Shown: one piece after another, positions 22,631 to 29,947 of the stretch
Numbering within the stretch: position 1 is the first letter of the stretch
How the letters are laid out: each line of letters starts with the position of its first letter
Position numbers and translations under genes: made by a program
Notes under the pieces: generated by a model
The model's database searches: none
Seen by the model: the letters and a program-made list of their open reading frames with translations, nothing else
Told to the model about the DNA's origin: nothing
From: CALMJB01 sp963977945
GTDB taxonomy: Bacteria > Actinomycetota > Actinomycetes > Nanopelagicales > Nanopelagicaceae
DNA: 34,185 nucleotides
Direction: 5' to 3'
Assembly (NCBI GenBank): GCA_963977945.1
Contig: CAXBQO010000001.1
Span: 1-34,185, forward strand

Positions 22631-23880
22631 ATTAGTTGCCGGCGTTCCATCTCTTCAGTAATTACCGCACCTAAAGATTTCACACCATCTTTGATGCGTT
22701 CTGGAGTTGGGTAACAATAAGAAAGCCGCATTGACCAACTGCCAAATCCATCAGCATAAAACGCGGTACCAGGAACATAAGCCACTTTCGCCACAATCGC
22801 TTTTGGCATAAGTGCGTTTGTATCGATTTCAGGTGGCAAAGTAATCCAAACGTAGAAACCGCCTTCAGGTTTTGTCCAACTGGTTCCGGCCGGAAAGTAT
22901 TTTTGCAAACTTTCTAGCATCGCATCTTTTCGAACCTTATATAACTTTGTAAAAGAAGCGATCTGCGCACGCCATGGCTGATCGGCAAGGTAACTGGAAA
23001 TTGAAAGTTGGGAAAAATTAGATGGGCAAAGAATTGAGGATTCGCTTGCTATGACTAATTTTTCCTTCAAACTTTGTGGAATCAATGCCCAACCGACTCG
23101 AAACCCAGGCGCAATAGTTTTAGAAAATGTTCCAAGATAAATCACATTTTCAGAATCTTCTGCCCGCATGGCATTTGGCGATGGTTTATCAAATCCAAGT
23201 AAGCCATATGGATTATCTTCGACCACAAAAATTTGTTCAGTATGACAAATTTCTAAAATTTCAGTGCGGCGATCTGCGCTTAGTAGAACACCTGCTGGGT
23301 TTTGATAGTTTGGAATCAGGTAAATAAATTTAATCTTACGACCAGATTTTTTAATTTGAGCAATTGCGTTTCTTAGTGCTTGCGGAATGATTCCGTTTTG
23401 ATCCATTTCAACGTGTACCACTTGGGCTTGATACTGCTTAAAAGTTCCTAATGCTCCGACGTAAGAAGGCGCCTCCACCAAAATTACATCGCCTGGATCA
23501 ATAAAAATGCGGGTAATTAAATCTAAAGCTTGTTGAGATCCGGTTGTAACTATTACATCATCTGGATGCGCACTTATTCCTTCAAGTGCCATTACATCGC
23601 AAATTTGTTCTCGCAGTTTTGGATGACCCTGACCGCTGCCGTACTGCAAAGCTTCGCTGCCATTTTCTCTAATTAATTTGTTTACAACCTCAGCCATCAT
23701 GTCCATTGGCAGAGCTGAAAGGTTTGGCATTCCGCCGGCGAGTGAAACTATGTCAGGTCTTGAAGCAACCGCGAATAAAGAGCGAATTTCACTGGCTTTC
23801 ATGCCTAACGCACGATTGGCGAATCGTTCAGTTAGGTTCTCAGGAAGCCCAGTATGAAAGCGTTTTTGCTCGATACTCAT
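22627..23880 (-). CDS. PLP-dependent aminotransferase, class I/II (LysN/2-aminoadipate-like)
   Basis: Fold-type I transaminase; the closest named types are 2-aminoadipate and aromatic aminotransferases. The PLP lysine is in GTFSKTIAPGFRVGWA (K256 counted from the TTG start). LIPNYQNPAGVLLSADRR carries the Asn and Tyr around the cofactor, VEDNPYGLLGF the Asp pairing with the pyridine nitrogen, and MRLSYCYP the substrate-carboxylate Arg. There is no N-terminal GntR-type DNA-binding domain, so this is an enzyme and not a MocR regulator. Two starts are possible, TTG (23886) or ATG (23880); ATG is preferred. Its stop overlaps the parB stop. Substrate not predictable. Confidence 0.85.
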   Translation of the reverse strand: MSIEQKRFHTGLPENLTERFANRALGMKASEIRSLFAVASRPDIVSLAGGMPNLSALPMDMMAEVVNKLIRENGSEALQYGSGQGHPKLREQICDVMALEGISAHPDDVIVTTGSQQALDLITRIFIDPGDVILVEAPSYVGALGTFKQYQAQVVHVEMDQNGIIPQALRNAIAQIKKSGRKIKFIYLIPNYQNPAGVLLSADRRTEILEICHTEQIFVVEDNPYGLLGFDKPSPNAMRAEDSENVIYLGTFSKTIAPGFRVGWALIPQSLKEKLVIASESSILCPSNFSQLSISSYLADQPWRAQIASFTKLYKVRKDAMLESLQKYFPAGTSWTKPEGGFYVWITLPPEIDTNALMPKAIVAKVAYVPGTAFYADGFGSWSMRLSYCYPTPERIKDGVKSLGAVITEEMERRQLI

Positions 23881-23928
23881 TAACAAAGTCTAAATCAATT
23901 TTGTTGCCAAAATTTCCAGCAGGAATTG

Positions 23929-25059
23929 CTACTTACGAATACCAGCACGCCTTAGGTCTGAGATTTTTAATGTTCCAGTCTTGGCATCTTCCTCTGCCGA
24001 GAGATACAACCTTTGGATTGCAATAACGATTGATTCCACAATTTGTTCTCGAATTGAAACTTCCAACAAAGATTTAGCATCACTTTGATTACTTAAATAA
24101 CCACAATCAATACGAACCACCGGAGCTTTAATCAATCGCAATAAATCCCAACTTTTTGGGTGGGTTCGACAGTTTTGCAATTGGGTGCGAGCGCAAATTT
24201 CACGTTGTACTAGGTTTGCAAATCTTTCACCTATAACCGAATGAACTCCGTGCGTAGTGGAACCGTAATAATAAGTAGCTACACCATTAGCTTTTTCATT
24301 TTTGTATTTATCAACTTTTAATGCAATTACTAAATCTGGATTCATTGAGTTAGCAAATTGAATTCGTTGATTTTCAAGCGGCGAATTTTTGGCACTTCTT
24401 GTTAAATAAACTGAAACCCCTAGCGCGATTAATCTGCCCTCTAATCTTTGCGCGATATCAAACATAAGTTCAGATTCAATTGCGCCAAACCCAACCTCGC
24501 CAGTGAATTCACCGCCCCAACTTGGATCAATCACGATCACTTTATTTGCCAGCGCCGGCCCACGTTGTGCGTGATGAGTATTTTCTCGTAAATGAATAGG
24601 GGCACCACCAGATACGGTTTTTACTAATCTCATCAGTGCAATCAAAGTAGTTGGCCCAAATTTACCGTCAATTAAAATTCCAGCAGATTTTTGAAACTCT
24701 TTGACCGCAGCTTCAGTGTTAGCGCCATAGATTCCATCTACTTTTCCGCAATTAAAACCCATTTCAATCAAACGAGTTTGCAGGTTGGTTACATCATCTC
24801 CATGCATAAGCGGACCGGTAGAAATTGATAAAACTCGATCGCCTAATTTCCATCTAGCCTCTTCCAACATTTTTGCGGTGACGGCGTTTATCACGCCCGT
24901 CGCAGTTATTCCGCGTCTTTGTTGGAATGCTTTGATTGCTTCTTCAACTTTTTCATCAAAAATATTGGTTGCCGAATTTAATAATCCAATTCTTTGCAAA
25001 GTGTTGGAAATAAGAAGTACCGAATCCCCAGAGTCTCCTCGGGTTAATTCGGTACTCAC
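23929..25059 (-). CDS. cwlM: CwlM-like cytoplasmic pseudo-amidase (two peptidoglycan-binding domains plus degenerate amidase_3)
   Basis: Positional counterpart of mycobacterial CwlM, a cytoplasmic regulator that activates MurA and contacts MurJ. Two PG_binding_1-like domains (about 8-66, 86-143) precede an Amidase_3 fold (about 172-350). No signal peptide or membrane segment is seen, which fits a cytosolic role. The fold is recognisable (VIDPSWGGEFTGEVG, ESELMFDIAQRLEGRL, VSVYLTRS), but active-site residues are lost: the first zinc His of DPGHGG is Trp181, the second, in SIHAN, is Lys248, and the catalytic Glu near the end is Asp318. Only Glu195 remains. It follows trxA by 22 bases, in the order murJ-trxB-trxA-cwlM. 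A regulatory role is inferred. Confidence 0.85.
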   Translation of the reverse strand: MSTELTRGDSGDSVLLISNTLQRIGLLNSATNIFDEKVEEAIKAFQQRRGITATGVINAVTAKMLEEARWKLGDRVLSISTGPLMHGDDVTNLQTRLIEMGFNCGKVDGIYGANTEAAVKEFQKSAGILIDGKFGPTTLIALMRLVKTVSGGAPIHLRENTHHAQRGPALANKVIVIDPSWGGEFTGEVGFGAIESELMFDIAQRLEGRLIALGVSVYLTRSAKNSPLENQRIQFANSMNPDLVIALKVDKYKNEKANGVATYYYGSTTHGVHSVIGERFANLVQREICARTQLQNCRTHPKSWDLLRLIKAPVVRIDCGYLSNQSDAKSLLEVSIREQIVESIVIAIQRLYLSAEEDAKTGTLKISDLRRAGIRK

Positions 25060-25081
25060 AAAACCCCTATTTCGATTTAGA

Positions 25082-25405
25082 TTACTTGATGTAGCTTTCT
25101 AGATCTTTTAGTAAGGCAGTCTTTGGTTTTGCGCCAATAATTGTTTTAACAATTTGGCCGTTAACAAATACATTCATCGTTGGAATAGATGTAATTCCAT
25201 ATTTTTGAGCGATTGAGCTTTCTTCATCGGTATTTAATTTAACAATCTTTATTTTTGCGCCGTGCTCATTTGATATTTCTTCCAAAATTGGCCCGACTGC
25301 GCGACATGGTCCGCACCACTCTGCCCAAAAATCAACTAATACAGGGGTGCTACTTTTTAAAACTACTTGGTCAAAATCTGCGGTGGTTACTTTTGTGGTT
25401 GCCAT
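25082..25405 (-). CDS. trxA: Thioredoxin
   Basis: Small disulfide reductase of the cytosol. The 107-residue protein carries WCGPC (C31, C34) in DFWAEWCGPCRAVGPIL, the cis-Pro region ITSIPTMNVFVNG and ends near residue 107, all standard. AAAGGA about 6 bases before the ATG is the ribosome site. trxB lies 60 bases upstream and cwlM 22 bases downstream on the same strand, so it is the partner of the reductase next to it. Confidence 0.97.
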   Translation of the reverse strand: MATTKVTTADFDQVVLKSSTPVLVDFWAEWCGPCRAVGPILEEISNEHGAKIKIVKLNTDEESSIAQKYGITSIPTMNVFVNGQIVKTIIGAKPKTALLKDLESYIK

Positions 25406-25465
25406 TTTTTATCCTTTACTTGATTCAGTTCTTATTTTTAATAAACGCGATTCTACTCAACCGTT

Positions 25466-26404
25466 TTAAACCAGTGCGGTTAGGTATTTCTCAGCATCTA
25501 ACGCCGCCTGACATCCGGTTCCAGCTGCTGTAATTGCTTGTCGATACCGATGATCGACCAAATCTCCACAAGCAAATACGCCATCAATGTTTGTCAATGT
25601 TGTTCCTGTTTGTACTTTGGCATAACCATCGGAATCAAGGTCAATTTGTCCTTTGATTAACTCGCTTCGAGGCAAGTGACCAATAGCGACAAAAAGTCCG
25701 GTGAAATCTTGGGTTCGTTCAGCTCCGGTTTTTGTATCTTTTAGTTTTAACCCAGTCACTTTGTCTTCCCCAATTACATCTGTAACTTGGGTATTAAATA
25801 AAAATTCAATTTTTGGATTATTTTTAGCGCGATCAATCATAATTTTTGAAGCCCGCAATTGTTCTCGGCGATGAATAATTACAACTTTGCTGGCAAATTT
25901 AGTTAAGAAATTTGCCTCTTCCATCGCAGAATCTCCGCCGCCGACGACGGCGATAACTTGATCTCTAAAGAAGAAACCATCACAGGTAGCGCACCATGAA
26001 ACACCTCGACCTGATAAACGTTTTTCATTTTCTAAACCAATTTCTTTATAAGCAGAACCGGTTGCAAGAATCACCGATTTAGTTTTTATAATATTTCCCG
26101 AACCATCTTTTAATTCTTTAATTTTTCCAGAAAGTTTCATTTCAACAATGTCATCAGTAATTAACTTTGCGCCAAATCTTTCAGCTTGTTTGCGCATTTG
26201 ATCCATTAAATCTGGACCCATTACTCCGGTTGGAAAACCAGGAAAATTTTCTACCTCTGTGGTGTTCATCAACGCACCACCAGCAGTTACCGAACCTTCA
26301 TAAATAACAGGATTTAATTGAGCCCTTGCGGCATAAATCGCGGCGGTGTAACCAGCTGGTCCAGAACCAACAATTACAACTTCATGTATTTGCGTTGAAT
26401 TCAA
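25466..26404 (-). CDS. trxB: Thioredoxin reductase
   Basis: Flavoenzyme that passes electrons from NADPH to thioredoxin. The FAD motif GSGPAGYTAAIYAARA is at 13-28, the redox-active CATC at 138-141, and the NADPH motif VVGGGDSAMEEA about 153-164. The C-terminal GVFACGDLVDHRYRQAITAAGTGCQAALDA binds FAD. 312 residues, low-Mr type. It lies 23 bases after murJ and before trxA. In M. tuberculosis sigM and its anti-sigma gene separate murJ from trxB; here they are absent. Confidence 0.97.
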   Translation of the reverse strand: MNSTQIHEVVIVGSGPAGYTAAIYAARAQLNPVIYEGSVTAGGALMNTTEVENFPGFPTGVMGPDLMDQMRKQAERFGAKLITDDIVEMKLSGKIKELKDGSGNIIKTKSVILATGSAYKEIGLENEKRLSGRGVSWCATCDGFFFRDQVIAVVGGGDSAMEEANFLTKFASKVVIIHRREQLRASKIMIDRAKNNPKIEFLFNTQVTDVIGEDKVTGLKLKDTKTGAERTQDFTGLFVAIGHLPRSELIKGQIDLDSDGYAKVQTGTTLTNIDGVFACGDLVDHRYRQAITAAGTGCQAALDAEKYLTALV

Positions 26405-26427
26405 AAAATCCCCAATTCTGTTTGAAT

Positions 26428-28029
26428 CTATTTTCTTATACCAGTACTTCTTAGCAGCAATTTCACCGCATCTGAAACTTCATCAATTTTTAACAATCTA
26501 CTTGTCAAAATATAAATCAAACTTGTAGCCACTAGAACCAAGATAAGTTGAAGAAAATTCCCACCCGGGATTTGATTGCGCAATAACCAGAGCGGCAATA
26601 ATCCAATACCTGTGACTAGCATCAATTTTGTGTAGAAATACAGAATCGGACGTAACCTAATTCTCAAACCATGGCGAGCTAAAAATCTGAAACTTAAAAA
26701 AGTTCCAAGTGAATAATGGATCGGGAAAGTTACTCCCAGCCAAACCGTTACCCATTCCGGTGCGAAAACCATAACTCCAGCCACTGAAAGCAAAATTGCC
26801 ACAATATTTATAATCAAATTTATTTGCGCCTGCGCTTTTACATTTTCAAATGCATTTAACCCACGCATAATTATTAAATTAATACTTAACGGGATAAGTC
26901 CAAGCGAAAGCCCAGAAAGCACTAAACCTAAATAATTTGCATCTTTTGTGGGTAAATCAAAGTAAAGATTTTTAGCAATTAGTGGACCAAAAGTTAAAAA
27001 TACAAGTGCTGCCGGAACAGTAAAGACCGCAACAGTTTTTAGAGCGCTAGTTAATGATTCTTTTAATTCCGATAATTGATTATCAATGACATGGTTAGAC
27101 AATCTTGGTAAAAGTGCAGTAATTAATGAAACGGTAATTACAGAGTGGGGCAAAATCATTATTAGATAAGCGTTTTGATATGGCGTAAAACCGACTCCGG
27201 TACTGATTCCAGATTCCGCCGCTTTTACTCCGGCGCTAGTTGCTAGGTTTACTGTAACTAAATAACTTAGTTGTGAAATTGCCGCGTAAATAAAACTCCA
27301 GCCAGCTAATTTCACCGATTTACCTAATCCGCTATTTCGCCAATCAAATCTAAATTTCAATTTAATTCCAGTGCGGCGAATTACCGGCAGCAAGATGGCA
27401 GCTTGCGCCAAGTAGCCAAATGTTGTGCCTAACCCAAGCCAAGCAACTTCAGCATCGGAAATATTGCCAACTGAAATATCTCTTCTATTTAGTAAAAACC
27501 AAGTGAGTAGAGCGATAACAATTAAGTTGTTTAATACTGGCGCCCACATCATCGGGCCAAATTTATTTTTTGCATTCGCAATCTGACCTAGCAGCATAAA
27601 AACACCTAAGAAAAATATTTGCGGTAAGCAGTAACGCATAAACGCGACCGTTAAATTAAATTCTGGTCTGCCATTGAATTCTGGAGCGTAGATATTTACT
27701 AGTAATGGCGCTGCAAGCACACCTATTAAAGTTAAAATAAATAAAACAGTGACTACCGAAGAATAAAGTTTTGAAATAAATCCTTCGCCACCATCACTAT
27801 CTCGGAGCGAGCGAACTATTTGCGGAACAAAAACCGCCGTTAATGCACCACCAATTAATATGTTGTACAAAATGTTTGGCATCGTATTACCTACGTTGTA
27901 GGTGTCACCTAACAATGCTGTTCCTAAAACAGAAGCCAGCATCAAATTTCTGACCAAACCTGTAATTCGAGAAAAAATAGTGCCAAGCGCCATCGTGGAT
28001 GAGGCTTTTACTATCGAATCATCAACCAC
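26428..28029 (-). CDS. murJ: Lipid II flippase MurJ (MviN family)
   Basis: Integral membrane flippase that moves lipid II across the membrane for peptidoglycan synthesis. 533 residues with about 14 hydrophobic segments. The N-terminus ASSTMALGTIFSRITGLVRNLMLASVLG is the usual MurJ opening (the first helix, with conserved Arg). LPQIFFLGVFMLLGQIANAKNKFGPMMWAPVLNNL is the classic MviN motif, and the central TM7 region and LPRLSNH match too. No C-terminal kinase-like domain is present, unlike the mycobacterial homologue. GTG start with AAGGA nearby. It lies in the conserved run with trxB and the DUF6049 gene. Confidence 0.95.
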   Translation of the reverse strand: MVDDSIVKASSTMALGTIFSRITGLVRNLMLASVLGTALLGDTYNVGNTMPNILYNILIGGALTAVFVPQIVRSLRDSDGGEGFISKLYSSVVTVLFILTLIGVLAAPLLVNIYAPEFNGRPEFNLTVAFMRYCLPQIFFLGVFMLLGQIANAKNKFGPMMWAPVLNNLIVIALLTWFLLNRRDISVGNISDAEVAWLGLGTTFGYLAQAAILLPVIRRTGIKLKFRFDWRNSGLGKSVKLAGWSFIYAAISQLSYLVTVNLATSAGVKAAESGISTGVGFTPYQNAYLIMILPHSVITVSLITALLPRLSNHVIDNQLSELKESLTSALKTVAVFTVPAALVFLTFGPLIAKNLYFDLPTKDANYLGLVLSGLSLGLIPLSINLIIMRGLNAFENVKAQAQINLIINIVAILLSVAGVMVFAPEWVTVWLGVTFPIHYSLGTFLSFRFLARHGLRIRLRPILYFYTKLMLVTGIGLLPLWLLRNQIPGGNFLQLILVLVATSLIYILTSRLLKIDEVSDAVKLLLRSTGIRK

Positions 28030-28067
28030 TTAATTTTTCCTTCACCACTAATTTCATTTCTCTATTC

Positions 28068-28095
28068 TCAATTTTCAATTTTCAATACTCAATTC
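28068..28095 (+). repeat. Tandem 7-base repeat over the DUF6049 stop codon
   Basis: TCAATTT, TCAATTT, TCAATAC, TCAATTC: four units in a row. They encode the last residues and stop codon (28077-28075, minus strand) of the DUF6049-like gene. Unit length is not a multiple of three. Confidence 0.6.
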
Positions 28096-29229
28096 TTCCT
28101 GCTTATTGGATTTAAATCTGCGAACACTCTGTGCAATTACTCCAATTAATAATAGAAGTGCCGCAATACTTGTTAACCACGCAGTTGTTGATGAAATTAC
28201 CGACAAATTTAGTGAAACATATGCTGGAAATCCAAGGGGATTTCCTTGCAAATCTGTCAGCTGAACTTGTAGCGCACTGCTACCAGAGGCAAATACATCT
28301 ATAGGCAAAAGAATTTGTTTTTTTGAGTTTGCTTCCACCTCTATGTCATCAATAGATCTGACCCCAACTTTCAAATTTGTGGGTTTGACTAACATTTTAA
28401 TTTTTAGATTTGATGCAAATTCGTTTACTAAGGTGATTGGCAGTTTTTGGCTTTCATTAGTAACGGTGAATTTAGTGGTTGTAATCCTCAACTTTTTGCG
28501 AGTTTCACTCATACTTTTATTGAAATCGGCATAAAACATAGAGATATTGCGTGGTTCAATGTCTGCATTTAGTAACTGTGCCAGACGCAATCTTGGAATA
28601 GATAACTCTTTCGGGTCAACGATAGTTGATAACAATTTCAATTGTGTATCTGCAGTAGTAAAGGAGGTAATTGCTTCATTTGGTAACGATATATCTTTGT
28701 CATTTTTTTCGTATTTGCTTTCCTCAAAGGCTTTATATGTAACAGAACCACCAAGAAATTCTTCCAGCCGTAATTCATTTACTGATTTGTAGTATTCAAT
28801 TTCAGATGGGAATAACTTATCTACCCATGTCTTTGAAGGGTTGCCGTAAATTATAGAAAAAGAATTTTTAGAATTTACAACTTGGTTGAATCGGGAAAGC
28901 CAATTTTTCGCTATCTGTTCATACATTCCGACCGACTCATCTATTAATTGATAACCATCACTCATATCTGATATTTCTTCAATCGTTGACATATCAATTA
29001 AGAATTTTGGTTTAGATTTTGCTGAAAGGTAAAAAATTTGACCTAGTTTTCCTCCAGGCTTTAATTGCTCACCTAAACCTTCATCGACGAACTTGCCAGT
29101 TAATAATCGATGAGTAGGTGCCGAAATAATTATTTCTTCAGTTGTTGCCGCTTGCGAAAAGGGAGTAAAAAATAAAGAATTTAGAAATAAAAAACTAGTG
29201 AAACTTAAAAAAGATAGAAATTTTTTCAC
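28075..29229 (-). CDS. Secreted, membrane-anchored protein of the DUF6049 family (short form)
   Basis: A likely counterpart of M. tuberculosis Rv3909, which sits between mutT4 and murJ in the same way. The 384-residue protein starts with a signal peptide (MKKFLSFLSF, then a hydrophobic stretch and cleavage-like SQAATTE near 27), then a long extracellular part, and ends with one membrane segment, TAWLTSIAALLLLIGVIAQ, plus a short basic tail. The region before it (about 240-340) is predicted to be beta-rich, with LPITLVNEF and LPIDVFASGSSALQVQLTD. It is about half the length of the mycobacterial homologue. No catalytic motif is visible, so the function is unknown. Its start overlaps the Nudix stop by 4 bases. 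The C-terminus and stop contain a 7-base tandem repeat. Confidence 0.6.
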   Translation of the reverse strand: MKKFLSFLSFTSFLFLNSLFFTPFSQAATTEEIIISAPTHRLLTGKFVDEGLGEQLKPGGKLGQIFYLSAKSKPKFLIDMSTIEEISDMSDGYQLIDESVGMYEQIAKNWLSRFNQVVNSKNSFSIIYGNPSKTWVDKLFPSEIEYYKSVNELRLEEFLGGSVTYKAFEESKYEKNDKDISLPNEAITSFTTADTQLKLLSTIVDPKELSIPRLRLAQLLNADIEPRNISMFYADFNKSMSETRKKLRITTTKFTVTNESQKLPITLVNEFASNLKIKMLVKPTNLKVGVRSIDDIEVEANSKKQILLPIDVFASGSSALQVQLTDLQGNPLGFPAYVSLNLSVISSTTAWLTSIAALLLLIGVIAQSVRRFKSNKQEELSIEN

Positions 29230-29825
29230 GGCTTTAAATCGCCTGATTTGGCGATAAGTTTTCGTTCATCTGGATAAGCCAAGATACTTACAATTTCTCC
29301 TAGCGGGAACCAACGAACATCATCTACTTCAGTAACTTGGGGCGCCAACTTTCCACCAGCTTCCTGAAATAAAAAGTGGTGCACAGTTTTGTGAATTCTT
29401 TTGCCACTTGCCATAAACCAAAAATCAATTACTCCAAGTTCACGAACAATTTCTGGCTTTATTCCGGTTTCCTCTTGCACCTCTCGTACCGCTGCTTGCT
29501 GCGGTGTCTCGCCAGACTCAATGTGTCCTTTTGGCAAGGACCACAACAATCTTTCATGCGAAGCATCTTTTGGATCAAGTCGACCGATTAGTAAACCTTT
29601 AGTTCCAGTTTTATCAACAACTAAACCACCAGCGCTTACTTCATCAACTCGTTTGGCATATTTATGTTTTTGATTAAAGTTTTTTTGTTGACTGCGCTCA
29701 ACCGGTTTATTCGGTGAATTTTTTCGGTGTCTTTTTTTGCGTCTGGATGGTTTAGCAGAATTATTTTGTCGTGCAGGAACAACTTTAGAATCCGCTTCGC
29801 CACCCACATTTTCTGGGGGGGTCAT
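29226..29825 (-). CDS. Nudix hydrolase with a basic N-terminal extension (MutT4-like)
   Basis: Hydrolyses a nucleoside diphosphate linked to another group; the exact substrate is unknown. The Nudix box GX5EX7REUXEEXGU is perfect: G100, E106, R114, E115, E118, E119, G121, I122. The enzyme domain runs from about 62 (EVSAGGLVV) to 185. The first 55 residues are strongly basic (many Lys, Arg, Gln, Asn; RRKKRHRK near 28-35) and likely disordered. Its position between pcnA (divergent) and the DUF6049 gene matches M. tuberculosis mutT4. No ribosome site lies close to the ATG; TAACCT ends 6 bases upstream, which could give a leaderless mRNA. Confidence 0.85.
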   Translation of the reverse strand: MTPPENVGGEADSKVVPARQNNSAKPSRRKKRHRKNSPNKPVERSQQKNFNQKHKYAKRVDEVSAGGLVVDKTGTKGLLIGRLDPKDASHERLLWSLPKGHIESGETPQQAAVREVQEETGIKPEIVRELGVIDFWFMASGKRIHKTVHHFLFQEAGGKLAPQVTEVDDVRWFPLGEIVSILAYPDERKLIAKSGDLKP

Positions 29826-29947
29826 GGGGCTAGGTTACTAATTCCACCTTTTAACTAAGCGTTTAACTAAGAGTTATTGCGTGTAACTACGGCGATAAAG
29901 CCATTGTTACTCTGATTGAACTCGACCAATCGTTAGCCTTAGCGTTT

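Noticed and set aside
28068..28095. Short repeat as a CRISPR array
   Set aside because: Units are 7 bases and contiguous, without spacers, and no cas genes are present.
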